Assembly (NCBI GenBank): GCA_033283325.1
Contig: JAWMQO010000004.1
Coordinates: 447,657 to 511,656 of the forward strand
Direction: 5' to 3'
Source: Mangrovimicrobium sp033283325
GTDB lineage: Bacteria; Pseudomonadota; Gammaproteobacteria; Pseudomonadales; Halieaceae
DNA: 64,000 nucleotides
In this document: positions 50,476-59,051 of the stretch, piece by piece
Layout of the letters: every line of letters starts with the position of its first letter
Numbering within the stretch: position 1 is the first letter of the stretch
Position numbers and translations under genes: made by a program
The notes under the pieces: generated by a model
What the model saw: the letters and a program-made list of their open reading frames with translations, nothing else
Told to the model about the DNA's origin: nothing
Database searches by the model: none

Positions 50476-50489
50476 TTGATTCAGATCAA
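50476..50489. promoter_or_regulatory. FNR/ANR-type box between nifLA and rnf
   Basis: TTGAT-TCAG-ATCAA, a perfect FNR/ANR consensus. Centre about 55 bp upstream of the predicted rnf start and 192 bp upstream of the nifLA start. Confidence 0.7.
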
Positions 50490-50511
50490 GAGATATCGGC
50501 CACCGGGCCCA

Positions 50512-50527
50512 TGGCACAGTTAATGCA
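50512..50527 (+). promoter_or_regulatory. Sigma-54 promoter of the rnf operon
   Basis: TGGCACAGTTAATGCA, GG-N10-GC with perfect TGGCAC; 81 bp before rnfA. Confidence 0.82.
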
Positions 50528-50607
50528 ATCCACCCCTTGAGCGGACCGACTTGCTACAAAGCGGGCAAGTGAGCGTCCGGGTAACGAATGAAACGCGGGT
50601 GGCCCCG

Positions 50608-51180
50608 ATGGAATACCTCACACTGCTTGGCAGCACAATCCTGGTGAACAACATCGTCCTGGCGAAGTTCCTCGGCCTGTGCCCGCTGATGGGGGTGTCC
50701 AACAAGTTGAGCTCGGCGCTGGGCATGGGTATCGCCACCGCCTTTGTACTGACCCTGTCCGCGGCCTGCGGCTGGGCGCTGGAGAACCTGGTACTGGGGC
50801 CGCTGAACATCGGCTTCCTGCGTATTCTTTCCTTTATTCTGGTGATCGCGGCGATCGTCCAGTTCACTGAACTGGCGATGCGCAAGTTCAGTCCTGTCCT
50901 GCACAAGGCCTTGGGTATCTTCCTGCCGCTGATCACCACCAACTGCGCCGTACTCGGCGTAGCACTGCTCAACGTGAACGAACAACACAGCCTGGGGGAA
51001 AGCGTGGTCTACGGCCTCGGTTGCGCCCTGGGTTTCTCCCTGGTGATGGTGATTTTCGCTGGCGTGCGGGAACGGCTCGCGCTGGCGGACGTGCCGGAGA
51101 CATTCGCCGGCACCCCGGTCGCACTGGTGACCGCGGGCATCCTGTCGCTGGTTTTCATGGGCTTCGGCGGAATGTTGTGA
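50608..51180 (+). CDS. rnfA: Rnf complex membrane subunit RnfA
   Basis: 190 aa, six membrane segments. Motifs VNNIVLAKFLGLCPLMGVS and LPLITTNCAVLGVALLN carry the Cys residues that hold the intramembrane Fe-S cluster shared with RnfE. Rnf uses ion gradient and NADH to reduce ferredoxin or flavodoxin for nitrogenase. The start MEYLTLLGST at 50608 gives the family N-terminus; upstream codons are rejected. First gene of rnfABCDGEH. Confidence 0.95.
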   Translation: MEYLTLLGSTILVNNIVLAKFLGLCPLMGVSNKLSSALGMGIATAFVLTLSAACGWALENLVLGPLNIGFLRILSFILVIAAIVQFTELAMRKFSPVLHKALGIFLPLITTNCAVLGVALLNVNEQHSLGESVVYGLGCALGFSLVMVIFAGVRERLALADVPETFAGTPVALVTAGILSLVFMGFGGML

Positions 51181-51191
51181 GGGACTGACTG

Positions 51192-51719
51192 ATGTTTACT
51201 GCCACTTTAGTACTGACCACTCTCGGATTTTCACTGGGCGGCGGCCTGGCGATAGCGGCAAGGGTATTCGCCGTCGCCGAGGAAAACCCGCTGGTCGAGC
51301 AGATCGAAGCGCTGCTACCAGGCAGCCAGTGCGGCCAGTGCGGCTTCCCCGGCTGCAAGCCCGCGGCGGAAGCGATGGCAGAGGGCAGCGCCGAAGTCAC
51401 CTGCTGCCCCCCCGGCGGGCGGGCGCTGGCCGAGACCCTCGCGGACATGCTGGGTATCGATATCAATTCCATCGGCGAATCCGTTGCCCCGATGGTGGCC
51501 AGCATCGAGGAGAGCCTCTGCACCGGTTGCACTCGTTGCTTCAAGGCCTGCCCGACTGACGCCATCGTCGGCGCCAACAAGCAGATTCACGCGGTCATCC
51601 GCAGCGCCTGCACCGGATGCAGCAAGTGCAAGGACGCCTGCCCGGAAGATTGCATTCACCTGGCTGCCGAGGAACCCAACCTCGACAACTGGCACTGGCC
51701 GAAGCCCATGGTGGCCTGA
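51192..51719 (+). CDS. rnfB: Rnf electron-transport subunit RnfB
   Basis: 175 aa. One N-terminal membrane segment, then the [4Fe-4S] motif LLPGSQCGQCGFPGCKPAAEAM and two ferredoxin motifs CTGCTRCFKACPTDAI and CTGCSKCKDACPEDCI. It likely delivers electrons to soluble ferredoxins. Start 11 bases after rnfA. Confidence 0.95.
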   Translation: MFTATLVLTTLGFSLGGGLAIAARVFAVAEENPLVEQIEALLPGSQCGQCGFPGCKPAAEAMAEGSAEVTCCPPGGRALAETLADMLGIDINSIGESVAPMVASIEESLCTGCTRCFKACPTDAIVGANKQIHAVIRSACTGCSKCKDACPEDCIHLAAEEPNLDNWHWPKPMVA

Positions 51720-51721
51720 GG

Positions 51722-53203
51722 ATGTTCGGTCTCTCACCCATACGCGGCGGGGTCCACCCACCGGGCTACAAAGAGGCGAGCGCCGGGCGCGAGATTCTCA
51801 GCGCCCTGCCCCTGCCCGACCAGTTGGTGCTGCCATTGTTCCAGCAGACCGGCGCCAGCGCCCTGCCCATCGTGCAGTCCGGCGAACGGGTCGCCAAGGG
51901 GCAGTGCATTGCCCTTTCCGGAGTAGGCCTGTCCAGCCACCTGCACGCGCCCACCTCGGGAACCATCACCGCCATCGAGGACTGCGTGGCGCCCCACCCC
52001 TCTGGCCTGAAGTCCCGTGCGATATTCCTGGAGCCCGACAGCGAGGATCGCTGGCTCGAGCCCGAACGCATCGGCGACCCCTTCGAGCGCAGCCCGGATG
52101 AACTCTCCGACGAGGTGGAGCGCGCCGGCATCGTCGGCCTCGGCGGTGCGATCTTTCCCTCGGCGATAAAATTGCGCCAGGGGCGTCGCTTCGAGATCCG
52201 CACCCTGATCATCAACGGCGGCGAGTGCGAACCTTACCTCACCACCGACGACCGCCTGATGCGTGAGCGCGCGGCGGAAATCGTCGAAGGCGCGCGGCTG
52301 ATCCAGCACATCGTCGAGTGCTATGAAGTCATCATCGGCATCGAGGACAACAAACCCGAAGCCATCGCCGCCATGCGCGCCGCCGCTGAACCCTTTGGCG
52401 CGGTGGAAGTACGAGCGGTACCCGCCATGTACCCCATGGGCTCGGCGAAACAGTTGATCCAGGCCCTGACCGGGCTGGAAGTCCCCGCCGGTGGCCGCAG
52501 TAACGACCTCGGCATCCTGGTGCACAACGTCGCCACCGCCTACGCCATCCAGCAGGCCCTGCGTTTCGGCCGGCCGCTGATATCCCGGGTGGTAACGGTG
52601 TCCGGAGGCTGCGTCGCGGCCCCCTACAATGTAGAGGCCCTGTTCGGCACGCCTATCCAGCACGTACTCGAGCAGTGCGGCGGCCTGATCGGCGATCCCG
52701 CCCGCCTGGTGATGGGCGGGCCGATGATGGGCCAGCAGTTGCCGTCCACCAGGGTTCCGGTGATGAAAGGCACCTCGGGTATTCTCGCGCTGACGCAAAA
52801 AGAGGTTAACGCCAAAGTTCCCTCGCCCTGCATTCGCTGCAGCCGCTGCGTCGACGCCTGCCCCATGGGCCTGGTGCCCCTTGAAATGGCGAAATTCTCC
52901 CGCCAGAACCAGTTTGACGAGGCCGGGGAATACGGTCTGCGGGACTGTATCCTCTGCGGCACCTGCTCCTATGTCTGTCCCTCGCACATTCCCCTGGTCA
53001 ACTATTTCGAGTACGCCAAGGGCGAACTGCGCCAACGCCGGATGGATGCCAGCAAGTTCGAACACACCCAGGAACTGACGGCCGCGCGCAGCGCGCGACT
53101 GGAACGCGAGGCGGAAGAAAAGCGCGCGGCCAAGGAAGCCGCCAAGGCCGCGAGAAAGAAGCGCGCTCGCAAGCCCACGCAAAGCGAGGCCAGTGACGAA
53201 TGA
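51722..53203 (+). CDS. rnfC: Rnf NADH-oxidising subunit RnfC
   Basis: 493 aa. N-terminal barrel-sandwich, NADH/FMN Rossmann domain (VGLGGAIFPSAIKL, LIINGGECEPYLTTDDRLM), SLBB domain, then two ferredoxin motifs CIRCSRCVDACPMGLVP and CILCGTCSYVCPSHIPL. The C-terminal tail is Ala/Lys/Arg-rich (AKEAAKAARKKRARKP) and shorter than in E. coli. ATG at 51722, two bases after rnfB. Confidence 0.95.
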   Translation: MFGLSPIRGGVHPPGYKEASAGREILSALPLPDQLVLPLFQQTGASALPIVQSGERVAKGQCIALSGVGLSSHLHAPTSGTITAIEDCVAPHPSGLKSRAIFLEPDSEDRWLEPERIGDPFERSPDELSDEVERAGIVGLGGAIFPSAIKLRQGRRFEIRTLIINGGECEPYLTTDDRLMRERAAEIVEGARLIQHIVECYEVIIGIEDNKPEAIAAMRAAAEPFGAVEVRAVPAMYPMGSAKQLIQALTGLEVPAGGRSNDLGILVHNVATAYAIQQALRFGRPLISRVVTVSGGCVAAPYNVEALFGTPIQHVLEQCGGLIGDPARLVMGGPMMGQQLPSTRVPVMKGTSGILALTQKEVNAKVPSPCIRCSRCVDACPMGLVPLEMAKFSRQNQFDEAGEYGLRDCILCGTCSYVCPSHIPLVNYFEYAKGELRQRRMDASKFEHTQELTAARSARLEREAEEKRAAKEAAKAARKKRARKPTQSEASDE

Positions 53204-54285
53204 ATGTCGCCCTGAACCCACAGCCCCTGCGTTCCGCACCCCACGCACACGCCAGTGCGAGCGTCGAGCGCATCATGATGCAGGTCTGCCTGGCCCTGTT
53301 GCCGGCTACGCTTTTCGGCTTCCACCTCTTCGGCTGGCCCGCGGTGATTCTATGGGCGCTCACCTGTGCCGCGGCCCTGCTGACCGAAGCCGCCTGCCTG
53401 GCTCTACAGGGCCGTCCGCTGCGACGCGTCGCCGATGGCTCCGCCCTGCTCACCGGCTGGCTGCTGGCCATGAGCCTGCCACCCTGGGCGCCCTGGTGGA
53501 TCGGCGTAGGCGGCGCCGCCTTCGCCATCGCCGTCGGCAAGCACCTCTACGGTGGAATCGGCCAGAACATTTTCAACCCGGCCATGCTCGCCCGGGTCGC
53601 GCTGCTGGTTTCCTTTCCGGTGCACATGACCACCTGGGTCCAGCCCGAAGGGCTGTTGCTTCCGGGGCTGGGGGAATCCCTGGGCATCATCTTCCAGACC
53701 ACTGCGATGCCCGACGGCATCACCGGACCGACCGTACTCGGCGACCTGAAAACTGCGCAGAGCGCGGGAACCGTTCCCGCCCTAATGCTCGCCGGCCCAT
53801 CGACCCTGGACGCCGCGCTGGGGAACAGCGCTGGCAGCCTCGGCGAAACCTCGGAGATGCTGGTGCTTATCGGCGGCCTGTGGCTGCTGGCCCTGCGCAT
53901 TATCAGCTGGCACATTCCCGTCGCCATGCTGGCGACCACCGGCCTCGTGGCGGCTGCCTTCCACCAGGCCGACCCGGCGCACTACGCCAGCCCCCTGCTG
54001 CACTTGAGCAGCGGCGGGGTAATGCTGGGCGCCTTTTTTATCGCCACGGATTACGTGACCTCGCCCTCATCCGCCACGGGAAAGCTGCTGTTCGGCATGG
54101 GCTGCGGCCTGGTGATGTACGCAATTCGCAGCTGGGGCGGCTTCCCGGAAGGCCTGGGCTTCGCGGTGTTGTTCATGAATTCGCTCACCCCCCTGCTGGA
54201 CCGCTATTGCAAGCCGAGGGCCTACGGACGCACCCTGCGCGGCAGGCCAGTGCCTGCGAGCGGCGGCGCGAAGAAGGCCAACTGA
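53200..54285 (+). CDS. rnfD: Rnf membrane flavoprotein subunit RnfD
   Basis: 361 aa, about ten membrane segments. The covalent-FMN motif is read in TTAMPDGITGPTVLGDLK, and GGIGQNIFNPAMLARVALLVSFP is diagnostic of RnfD/NqrB. Overlaps rnfC by four bases. Part of the ion-translocating core. Confidence 0.95.
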   Translation: MNVALNPQPLRSAPHAHASASVERIMMQVCLALLPATLFGFHLFGWPAVILWALTCAAALLTEAACLALQGRPLRRVADGSALLTGWLLAMSLPPWAPWWIGVGGAAFAIAVGKHLYGGIGQNIFNPAMLARVALLVSFPVHMTTWVQPEGLLLPGLGESLGIIFQTTAMPDGITGPTVLGDLKTAQSAGTVPALMLAGPSTLDAALGNSAGSLGETSEMLVLIGGLWLLALRIISWHIPVAMLATTGLVAAAFHQADPAHYASPLLHLSSGGVMLGAFFIATDYVTSPSSATGKLLFGMGCGLVMYAIRSWGGFPEGLGFAVLFMNSLTPLLDRYCKPRAYGRTLRGRPVPASGGAKKAN

Positions 54286-54286
54286 G

Positions 54287-54964
54287 ATGCCGACACCCCA
54301 GGAACCAGCCTACCGCAAGCGCATGGCCTACCACGCCGGCCTGCTGGGCGGCATTTGCTGCATGGTCAGCGTGATGCTGATTCTGGGCAACATGGAGACC
54401 AGCGGCCGCATCGCGGAACACCTGGAGCAGGAAAAGCGCGACACCCTGGCCCAGGTGCTGCCGCAGCAACTGTTCGACAACGAACCGCTGAACAGTGTGC
54501 GGAGCCAGGCTGCGCAGCCGCCGTTCACCTCCCCACTGACCATCTACACAGCCAGCCTTGAAGGCAAGTTCAGCGGCGCGGCCCTGCAGAGTTCGATCTA
54601 CGGCTGGGGCGGCGATATCCAGTTCATCGCCGCCATCGACGGCCAGGGGCAGATTACCGGCGTGCGGGTCATCAGCCACCGGGAAACACCCGGGTTGGCG
54701 GACAAGATCGAGGTGGAAAAAGACGACTGGATCGAAGGCTTCGACGGGAAGTCCCTGGCCAACACCCCCGAGGCACACTGGGCCGTGGCCAAGGATGGCG
54801 GTGAATTCGACCAGTTTACCGGGGCAACCATTACCCCCCGCGCGGTAGTCGGAGGCGTTCACGCCTCTCTGCAAGTGCTGGACGCCTGGCGGCAACAGGA
54901 GCTGGCCCGGGGGCCTGAATCCCCGGAGCAGGCACAAACAGAAATGGAGGTAGCGGGAGAATGA
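54287..54964 (+). CDS. rnfG: Rnf periplasm-facing flavoprotein subunit RnfG
   Basis: 225 aa with one N-terminal membrane anchor (AGLLGGICCMVSVMLILG) and a periplasmic FMN domain. The covalent attachment motif is FTGATITPRAVV. Also GVRVISHRETPGLADKIE, typical of RnfG. One base after rnfD and overlapping rnfE by four. Confidence 0.94.
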   Translation: MPTPQEPAYRKRMAYHAGLLGGICCMVSVMLILGNMETSGRIAEHLEQEKRDTLAQVLPQQLFDNEPLNSVRSQAAQPPFTSPLTIYTASLEGKFSGAALQSSIYGWGGDIQFIAAIDGQGQITGVRVISHRETPGLADKIEVEKDDWIEGFDGKSLANTPEAHWAVAKDGGEFDQFTGATITPRAVVGGVHASLQVLDAWRQQELARGPESPEQAQTEMEVAGE

Positions 54965-55638
54965 GTTCGCAATACCGGCAAATTTTCGGCGACGGCATGT
55001 GGAACAACAACGTCGCCATGGGCCAGATGCTGGCACTCTGCCCGCTGCTGGCGGTCACCACTTCGGCGACCAATGGCCTGGGCATGGGCCTGGCCTCGGT
55101 GGCGGTACTGGTACTGACCAACGTAATCATCTCCAGCGTGCGCGGCATCGTCACCCCCCAGGTAAGAATCCCCGTACTGATCGTGCTCATCGCCACCGTG
55201 GTCACCCTGGTGGACATGATGATCAACGCCTGGATGCACCCCCTGTACAAGGTGCTCGGCCTGTTCATCGCCCTGATCGTCACCAACTGCGCCATCTTTG
55301 GCCGGGCGGAAAGCTTCGCCCTGCGCAACGGTGTGCGCCTGGCCGCGGCGGACGCTTTTTCCATGGGCCTGGGATTCACCTGGGTACTCGTGGCGGTGGG
55401 CGCCATGCGCGAAATACTCGGCAGCGGCACCCTCTTCGCCAACGCCTCGCTACTGCTGGGAGAGGGCTTCGCCTGGCTGGAAGTCACCATCATCCCCAAC
55501 TTCGACGGCATCCTGCTCTCCATCCTTCCGCCGGGGGCCTTCATGGCACTGGGCCTGCTGATCGCCGTGAAGCGACTGGTGGACCGGCGCCTGCAGGCAC
55601 GCAAGCCGCGAACCGACCTGGTCATGCCGACGGCATAG
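54961..55638 (+). CDS. rnfE: Rnf complex membrane subunit RnfE
   Basis: 225 aa, six membrane segments; NVAMGQMLALCPLLAVTTSATNGLGMG and LIVTNCAIFGRAESFA carry the paired Cys that mirror RnfA. Translationally coupled to rnfG. Confidence 0.95.
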   Translation: MSSQYRQIFGDGMWNNNVAMGQMLALCPLLAVTTSATNGLGMGLASVAVLVLTNVIISSVRGIVTPQVRIPVLIVLIATVVTLVDMMINAWMHPLYKVLGLFIALIVTNCAIFGRAESFALRNGVRLAAADAFSMGLGFTWVLVAVGAMREILGSGTLFANASLLLGEGFAWLEVTIIPNFDGILLSILPPGAFMALGLLIAVKRLVDRRLQARKPRTDLVMPTA

Positions 55639-55648
55639 GGAGGCGAGG

Positions 55649-55921
55649 ATGATGAGAGTCAGCGTCGTTTATGCCGGCAGCCATCACCAGGCCTGGGTCG
55701 ATGTGGACGTGGGCGAGGAAGCCACCGTCGAAGAGGCCATCCAGCGCTGCGGGCTGCTGGAAAAGTTGCCCGAGATCGATACCAGGACCATGAAAGTCGG
55801 GATCTTCGGCAAGTTCACCACCCTCGAGCAAAAACTCAGGGAGGGCGACCGGGTGGAGATTTACCGGCGCATTACCCGGGTCCTGGACGAGGATGATGAC
55901 GACGATGACGATGACGACTGA
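55649..55921 (+). CDS. rnfH: RnfH family protein
   Basis: 90 aa, ubiquitin-like fold (VSVVYAGSHHQAWVDVDVGEEATVEEAIQRCGLLEKLPEIDTRTMKVGIFGK ... GDRVEIYRRI). In A. vinelandii rnfH closes the nif-linked rnf1 operon. It ends in an unusual run of aspartates (DEDDDDDDDDD), encoded by a GAT/GAC repeat. Two ATGs in tandem are possible starts. Confidence 0.92.
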   Translation: MMRVSVVYAGSHHQAWVDVDVGEEATVEEAIQRCGLLEKLPEIDTRTMKVGIFGKFTTLEQKLREGDRVEIYRRITRVLDEDDDDDDDDD

Positions 55922-55963
55922 AGCCAATGGCGACGCCGGGTGCATTCAGCGCCTGTCATGAAG

Positions 55964-56599
55964 TCAATTCCCCGCTGACGGTCGCTCCCCCCTGTCGAGG
56001 GCCTCGAGCACCAGGCGTACCATCCAGGCTGCTGTTGTTGAGGCTTCCGGCTCCCGAACGCCGAAGGTGGAATGTAATTGCCACCAGGATTCCGCAGAAA
56101 TCAGGTGTCCGAGCAGGCCCTTGACCGCATCCCGATCCTTTTCCGGCAAAGTTGCGACAGCGGTATCCAGCGCTGCGGCATTGCCGCTGAGACGTCGTTC
56201 CCGCATCCGCGAGCGCACCCCCCTGCCGAGTTCCGAAAGCAACAGGGCCTGCATCAGTTCGGCGTTTGCGTCGAACATCCGGTAGCTTGACTGCAGGGCC
56301 GGGACGAATTGCTCCGGGGTCTCGGGGATCGCCACCTCGCCGGTGGTCTCCCACACCAGTTCGGCCAGCGCCGCCAGCATGCTTTCCCGGTCCGGAAAAT
56401 GCCGGAATACCGTGCGCCGTGATACACCGGCCTCCTCCGCTGCCTGCTCCAGGGAGAAGTCGGGCGTATTGTTGCTCACCAGTTGCGCCGCCAGCGCTTC
56501 GAGAATCCGGCGCCGTGTCCGCGCCGCGCCGCGTTCCCGCTTCCGGTTGTCGTAGGCGCGGGTCGCCTTTTCCGGCTGCCGAGTCGCTTTTTTCGTCAT
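55964..56599 (-). CDS. TetR/AcrR family transcriptional regulator
   Basis: 211 aa from ATG 56599 (a TTG one codon upstream is in frame). The N-terminal HTH is ILEALAAQLVSNNTPDFSLEQAAEEAGVSRRTVFRHFPDRESMLAALAEL; the C-terminal ligand domain is helical. Divergent from the lipoprotein gene; a palindrome at 56657-56666 could be its operator. No sign of nif control, so the nif island probably ends before it. Confidence 0.88.
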   Translation of the reverse strand: MTKKATRQPEKATRAYDNRKRERGAARTRRRILEALAAQLVSNNTPDFSLEQAAEEAGVSRRTVFRHFPDRESMLAALAELVWETTGEVAIPETPEQFVPALQSSYRMFDANAELMQALLLSELGRGVRSRMRERRLSGNAAALDTAVATLPEKDRDAVKGLLGHLISAESWWQLHSTFGVREPEASTTAAWMVRLVLEALDRGERPSAGN

Positions 56600-56656
56600 C
56601 AATCTGTTCCGTCTGCGCTACCCCGAAAAGGGTATCAGGGATTGCGCTTTTACTGT

Positions 56657-56666
56657 CTAATATTAG
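56657..56666. promoter_or_regulatory. Possible TetR operator half-site
   Basis: CTAATATTAG, a perfect ten-base palindrome in the A/T-rich divergent promoter region. Confidence 0.3.
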
Positions 56667-56700
56667 CGGCACTTTATGGGACATTAAATAGGAGAATCCC

Positions 56701-57993
56701 ATGTATACCCGATACCCCATGAGCGGCGACTGGAAACAGGCTCGCCGGGCCCTGCATCCCTGTGCGCTCGCCAGCATCGCACTGCTCGCGGCGGCTTGTG
56801 GCGGTGGGGGCGGCGGCGGTAGTGACGGCGGCATCGTCGATGGCTGCGGCAGCTGGCCCGAGTTGACCGTCGTTGGCACGGGGACTGGTCACAGTGCCGT
56901 CAATGCCCTGGTGGTGCTCGATGACTGCAACGTCGTGATCGCCGGTTACGAGGGTTCATCCCGCCCGGGCCAGGTCGAAGGTGACAGCCGGGGCTTCGTC
57001 CGGCGCCTGACCCTGTCCAGCACGGGTGTACAAACCCGCTGGAACTACCTCGTGGACACGACAGGAAGCGATGCCCTGCTGACCCTCGAGCGCGAGGGCA
57101 ATCGACTGGTCTACACCGGCTTCGTCGCGGGAACCCTCGATGGCCAGACCAGCCAGGGCAAGAAAGACGTGGTCATCGGCGACCTGGACCTCGACGGCAA
57201 TCCGGGCGCCTTGTCGCAAATCGGCAACGCCCGCCCTAACGTCCCGCTGCGCCGGCTGACACTGCCCAGCGGGGAACAACTGCTGGTCGGCAACGACGAG
57301 GTTTACGTGCCCACCAATTTCGTGGAGCGTTGGGAGGACCCATGGATCGCCGGCATCACGGAGCAAGGGGGCCAGTTCCAGATGGACTGGATCGCCAACG
57401 CCGACACCGAGGTGGGCGATTTCTACGGCGCAGCCCTCGCCCACGACTACAGCGTCCTCCTCGGCCTGAATGTCGGCGGTGGCGAAAACGCCGGCATCCA
57501 CCTGCAGGCGCGCACGGCGACCGGCGACCTGTTCTGGTCCCAGCCGGTCAGCCCCATGCCCTACGACAACATCGCGGACATGGCGCTGGCCGCCGACGGC
57601 ACCCTCCTGGTACTGGGGACGACCTACCTTGCCCTCGGGGAAGGCGCTGTAGGCGGCGGGGACTTCTTCCTGCTGCAGGCCGACCCCGGCACCGGCCAGT
57701 TACTGCATACCGACCAGTTCGGCAGCGAGCGGCTGGACTGGGCCCGCAAGCTACTCCTGGACGGCGAACGCCGCATCGTCGTCGGCGAGGTCTCCGATGG
57801 CGCCCGGCCTTGGTCACTGGCAATCAGGATCCTGGCCGCCGATGGCAGCGAGACATGCCGGCTGGAGCGAACATTCGGCCAAAGCACACAGGTGCAGGGG
57901 GCGGCCCCGGCCAGGGGAGGCGTATTCGTTACCGGTAACCACCAGGCGCAAGGCGGGCCGGAACGCGGCTTTGTCGCCTTCTTTGCGGTTTGA
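56701..57993 (+). CDS. Predicted lipoprotein, probable beta-propeller
   Basis: 430 aa. Signal sequence with lipobox LLAAAC followed by a Gly-rich linker (GGGGGGGSDGG), so the mature N-terminal Cys should be lipidated. The rest is beta-rich with repeated blades (VVLDDCNVVIAGYEG, DALLTLEREGNRLVYTGFVAG, DMALAADGTLLVLGTTYLALG, ARKLLLDGERRIVVGEVSDG). No enzymatic motif. RBS TAGGAG. Ordinary genomic gene outside the nif region. Confidence 0.72.
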   Translation: MYTRYPMSGDWKQARRALHPCALASIALLAAACGGGGGGGSDGGIVDGCGSWPELTVVGTGTGHSAVNALVVLDDCNVVIAGYEGSSRPGQVEGDSRGFVRRLTLSSTGVQTRWNYLVDTTGSDALLTLEREGNRLVYTGFVAGTLDGQTSQGKKDVVIGDLDLDGNPGALSQIGNARPNVPLRRLTLPSGEQLLVGNDEVYVPTNFVERWEDPWIAGITEQGGQFQMDWIANADTEVGDFYGAALAHDYSVLLGLNVGGGENAGIHLQARTATGDLFWSQPVSPMPYDNIADMALAADGTLLVLGTTYLALGEGAVGGGDFFLLQADPGTGQLLHTDQFGSERLDWARKLLLDGERRIVVGEVSDGARPWSLAIRILAADGSETCRLERTFGQSTQVQGAAPARGGVFVTGNHQAQGGPERGFVAFFAV

Positions 57994-58027
57994 GGCCCGG
58001 GCCACCAAAGCGGACGTCTTAACTGCC

Positions 58028-58041
58028 TTGATTTGAATCAA
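58028..58041 (+). promoter_or_regulatory. FNR/ANR-type box upstream of the TonB cluster
   Basis: TTGAT-TTGA-ATCAA, perfect consensus, 237 bp before the DUF3450 gene and 35 bp after the lipoprotein stop. Confidence 0.45.
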
Positions 58042-58277
58042 GCCCGACAAGGATTCTGCCGGGCTAGCCGCCCCGGGCAGTCGCAAAGTTCGCCCGGGGG
58101 CATATACTGATAATTCCGGTTATACGGCAGCAGTGAAAGCCGGGTGATGGTCCGTCACCCGGCCGGAGCGGCGACTGTAACGCTGGCGTAACATCGGGCA
58201 TGTTTGCTACAAGTACCTGGGGATTGCCAGACAGCCGCTCTCTCTTTCCTGACAAGCCACATCCACGGGAGTCATCG

Positions 58278-59051
58278 ATGTCCAGACTGAACATCGTGTG
58301 CGCCGCCATACTCGGCGCCATCACCTGTCTGCCGGCCGGGGCCGCAGAGACACTGGAAAATATCGAGCAGGAAGGTATCGAGCGCCGAGCCGAGGGTCGG
58401 GAAGCCCAGGAGGTGATCAATACCATCAGTGACCGGACCCGGAACCTGGTCGATGAATATGGCGCCGAATTGAAGCTGGTGGAGGGCCTGGAAACCTACG
58501 TGGGCATGCTGCAGCGGCAGTTGGATGCCCAGGACCGCGAAATCGAAACCCTGCAAACCTCCATCGGCGAGGTGGCGGTCATCGAGCGCCAGATCCTGCC
58601 GCTGATGTCGCGCATGATCGACACCCTCGAGGAATTTATCGCGCTCGATGTGCCCTTCCTGGTCGAGGAGCGGCAGCAGCGGATCGCGCGACTGCGCGAA
58701 CTGCTCGAACGAGCCGACGTCACCGTCGCCGAGAAGAGCCGCCGCGTATTCGAGGCCTACCAGATCGAGACCGAGTACGGGCGCACGATCGAAGCCTACA
58801 AGGCCAAGCTCTCCCTCGACGGGGCATCCTTCGACGCGGACTTCCTGCGGGTTGGCCGCACAGCCCTGCTGTTCCAGACCGTCGGCGGCGACCGCCTGGG
58901 CTACTGGGATAGCAGCGCGGATGACTGGCGAGAACTCGACGGCGTGCCCTACCGGCGGTTCATCGAGAAGGGCCTGCGGGTGGCCCGCCAGGAAATCGCC
59001 CCGGAACTGATCCTCGTACCGCTGAACCCGGGCCAGGGAGGGACGCAGTGA
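58278..59051 (+). CDS. DUF3450 family periplasmic coiled-coil protein
   Basis: 257 aa with a signal peptide (SRLNIVCAAILGAITCLPAGAAE). Long coiled coil (residues 35-120, LDAQDREIETLQTSIGEVAVIERQ), then the family block FIALDVPFLVEERQQRIARLRELLERADVTVAEKSRRVFEAYQIETEYGRTIEAYK and VGRTALLFQTVGGDRLGYWD. Always found at the head of this type of TonB/ExbB cluster. Its stop overlaps the next start. Confidence 0.88.
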   Translation: MSRLNIVCAAILGAITCLPAGAAETLENIEQEGIERRAEGREAQEVINTISDRTRNLVDEYGAELKLVEGLETYVGMLQRQLDAQDREIETLQTSIGEVAVIERQILPLMSRMIDTLEEFIALDVPFLVEERQQRIARLRELLERADVTVAEKSRRVFEAYQIETEYGRTIEAYKAKLSLDGASFDADFLRVGRTALLFQTVGGDRLGYWDSSADDWRELDGVPYRRFIEKGLRVARQEIAPELILVPLNPGQGGTQ

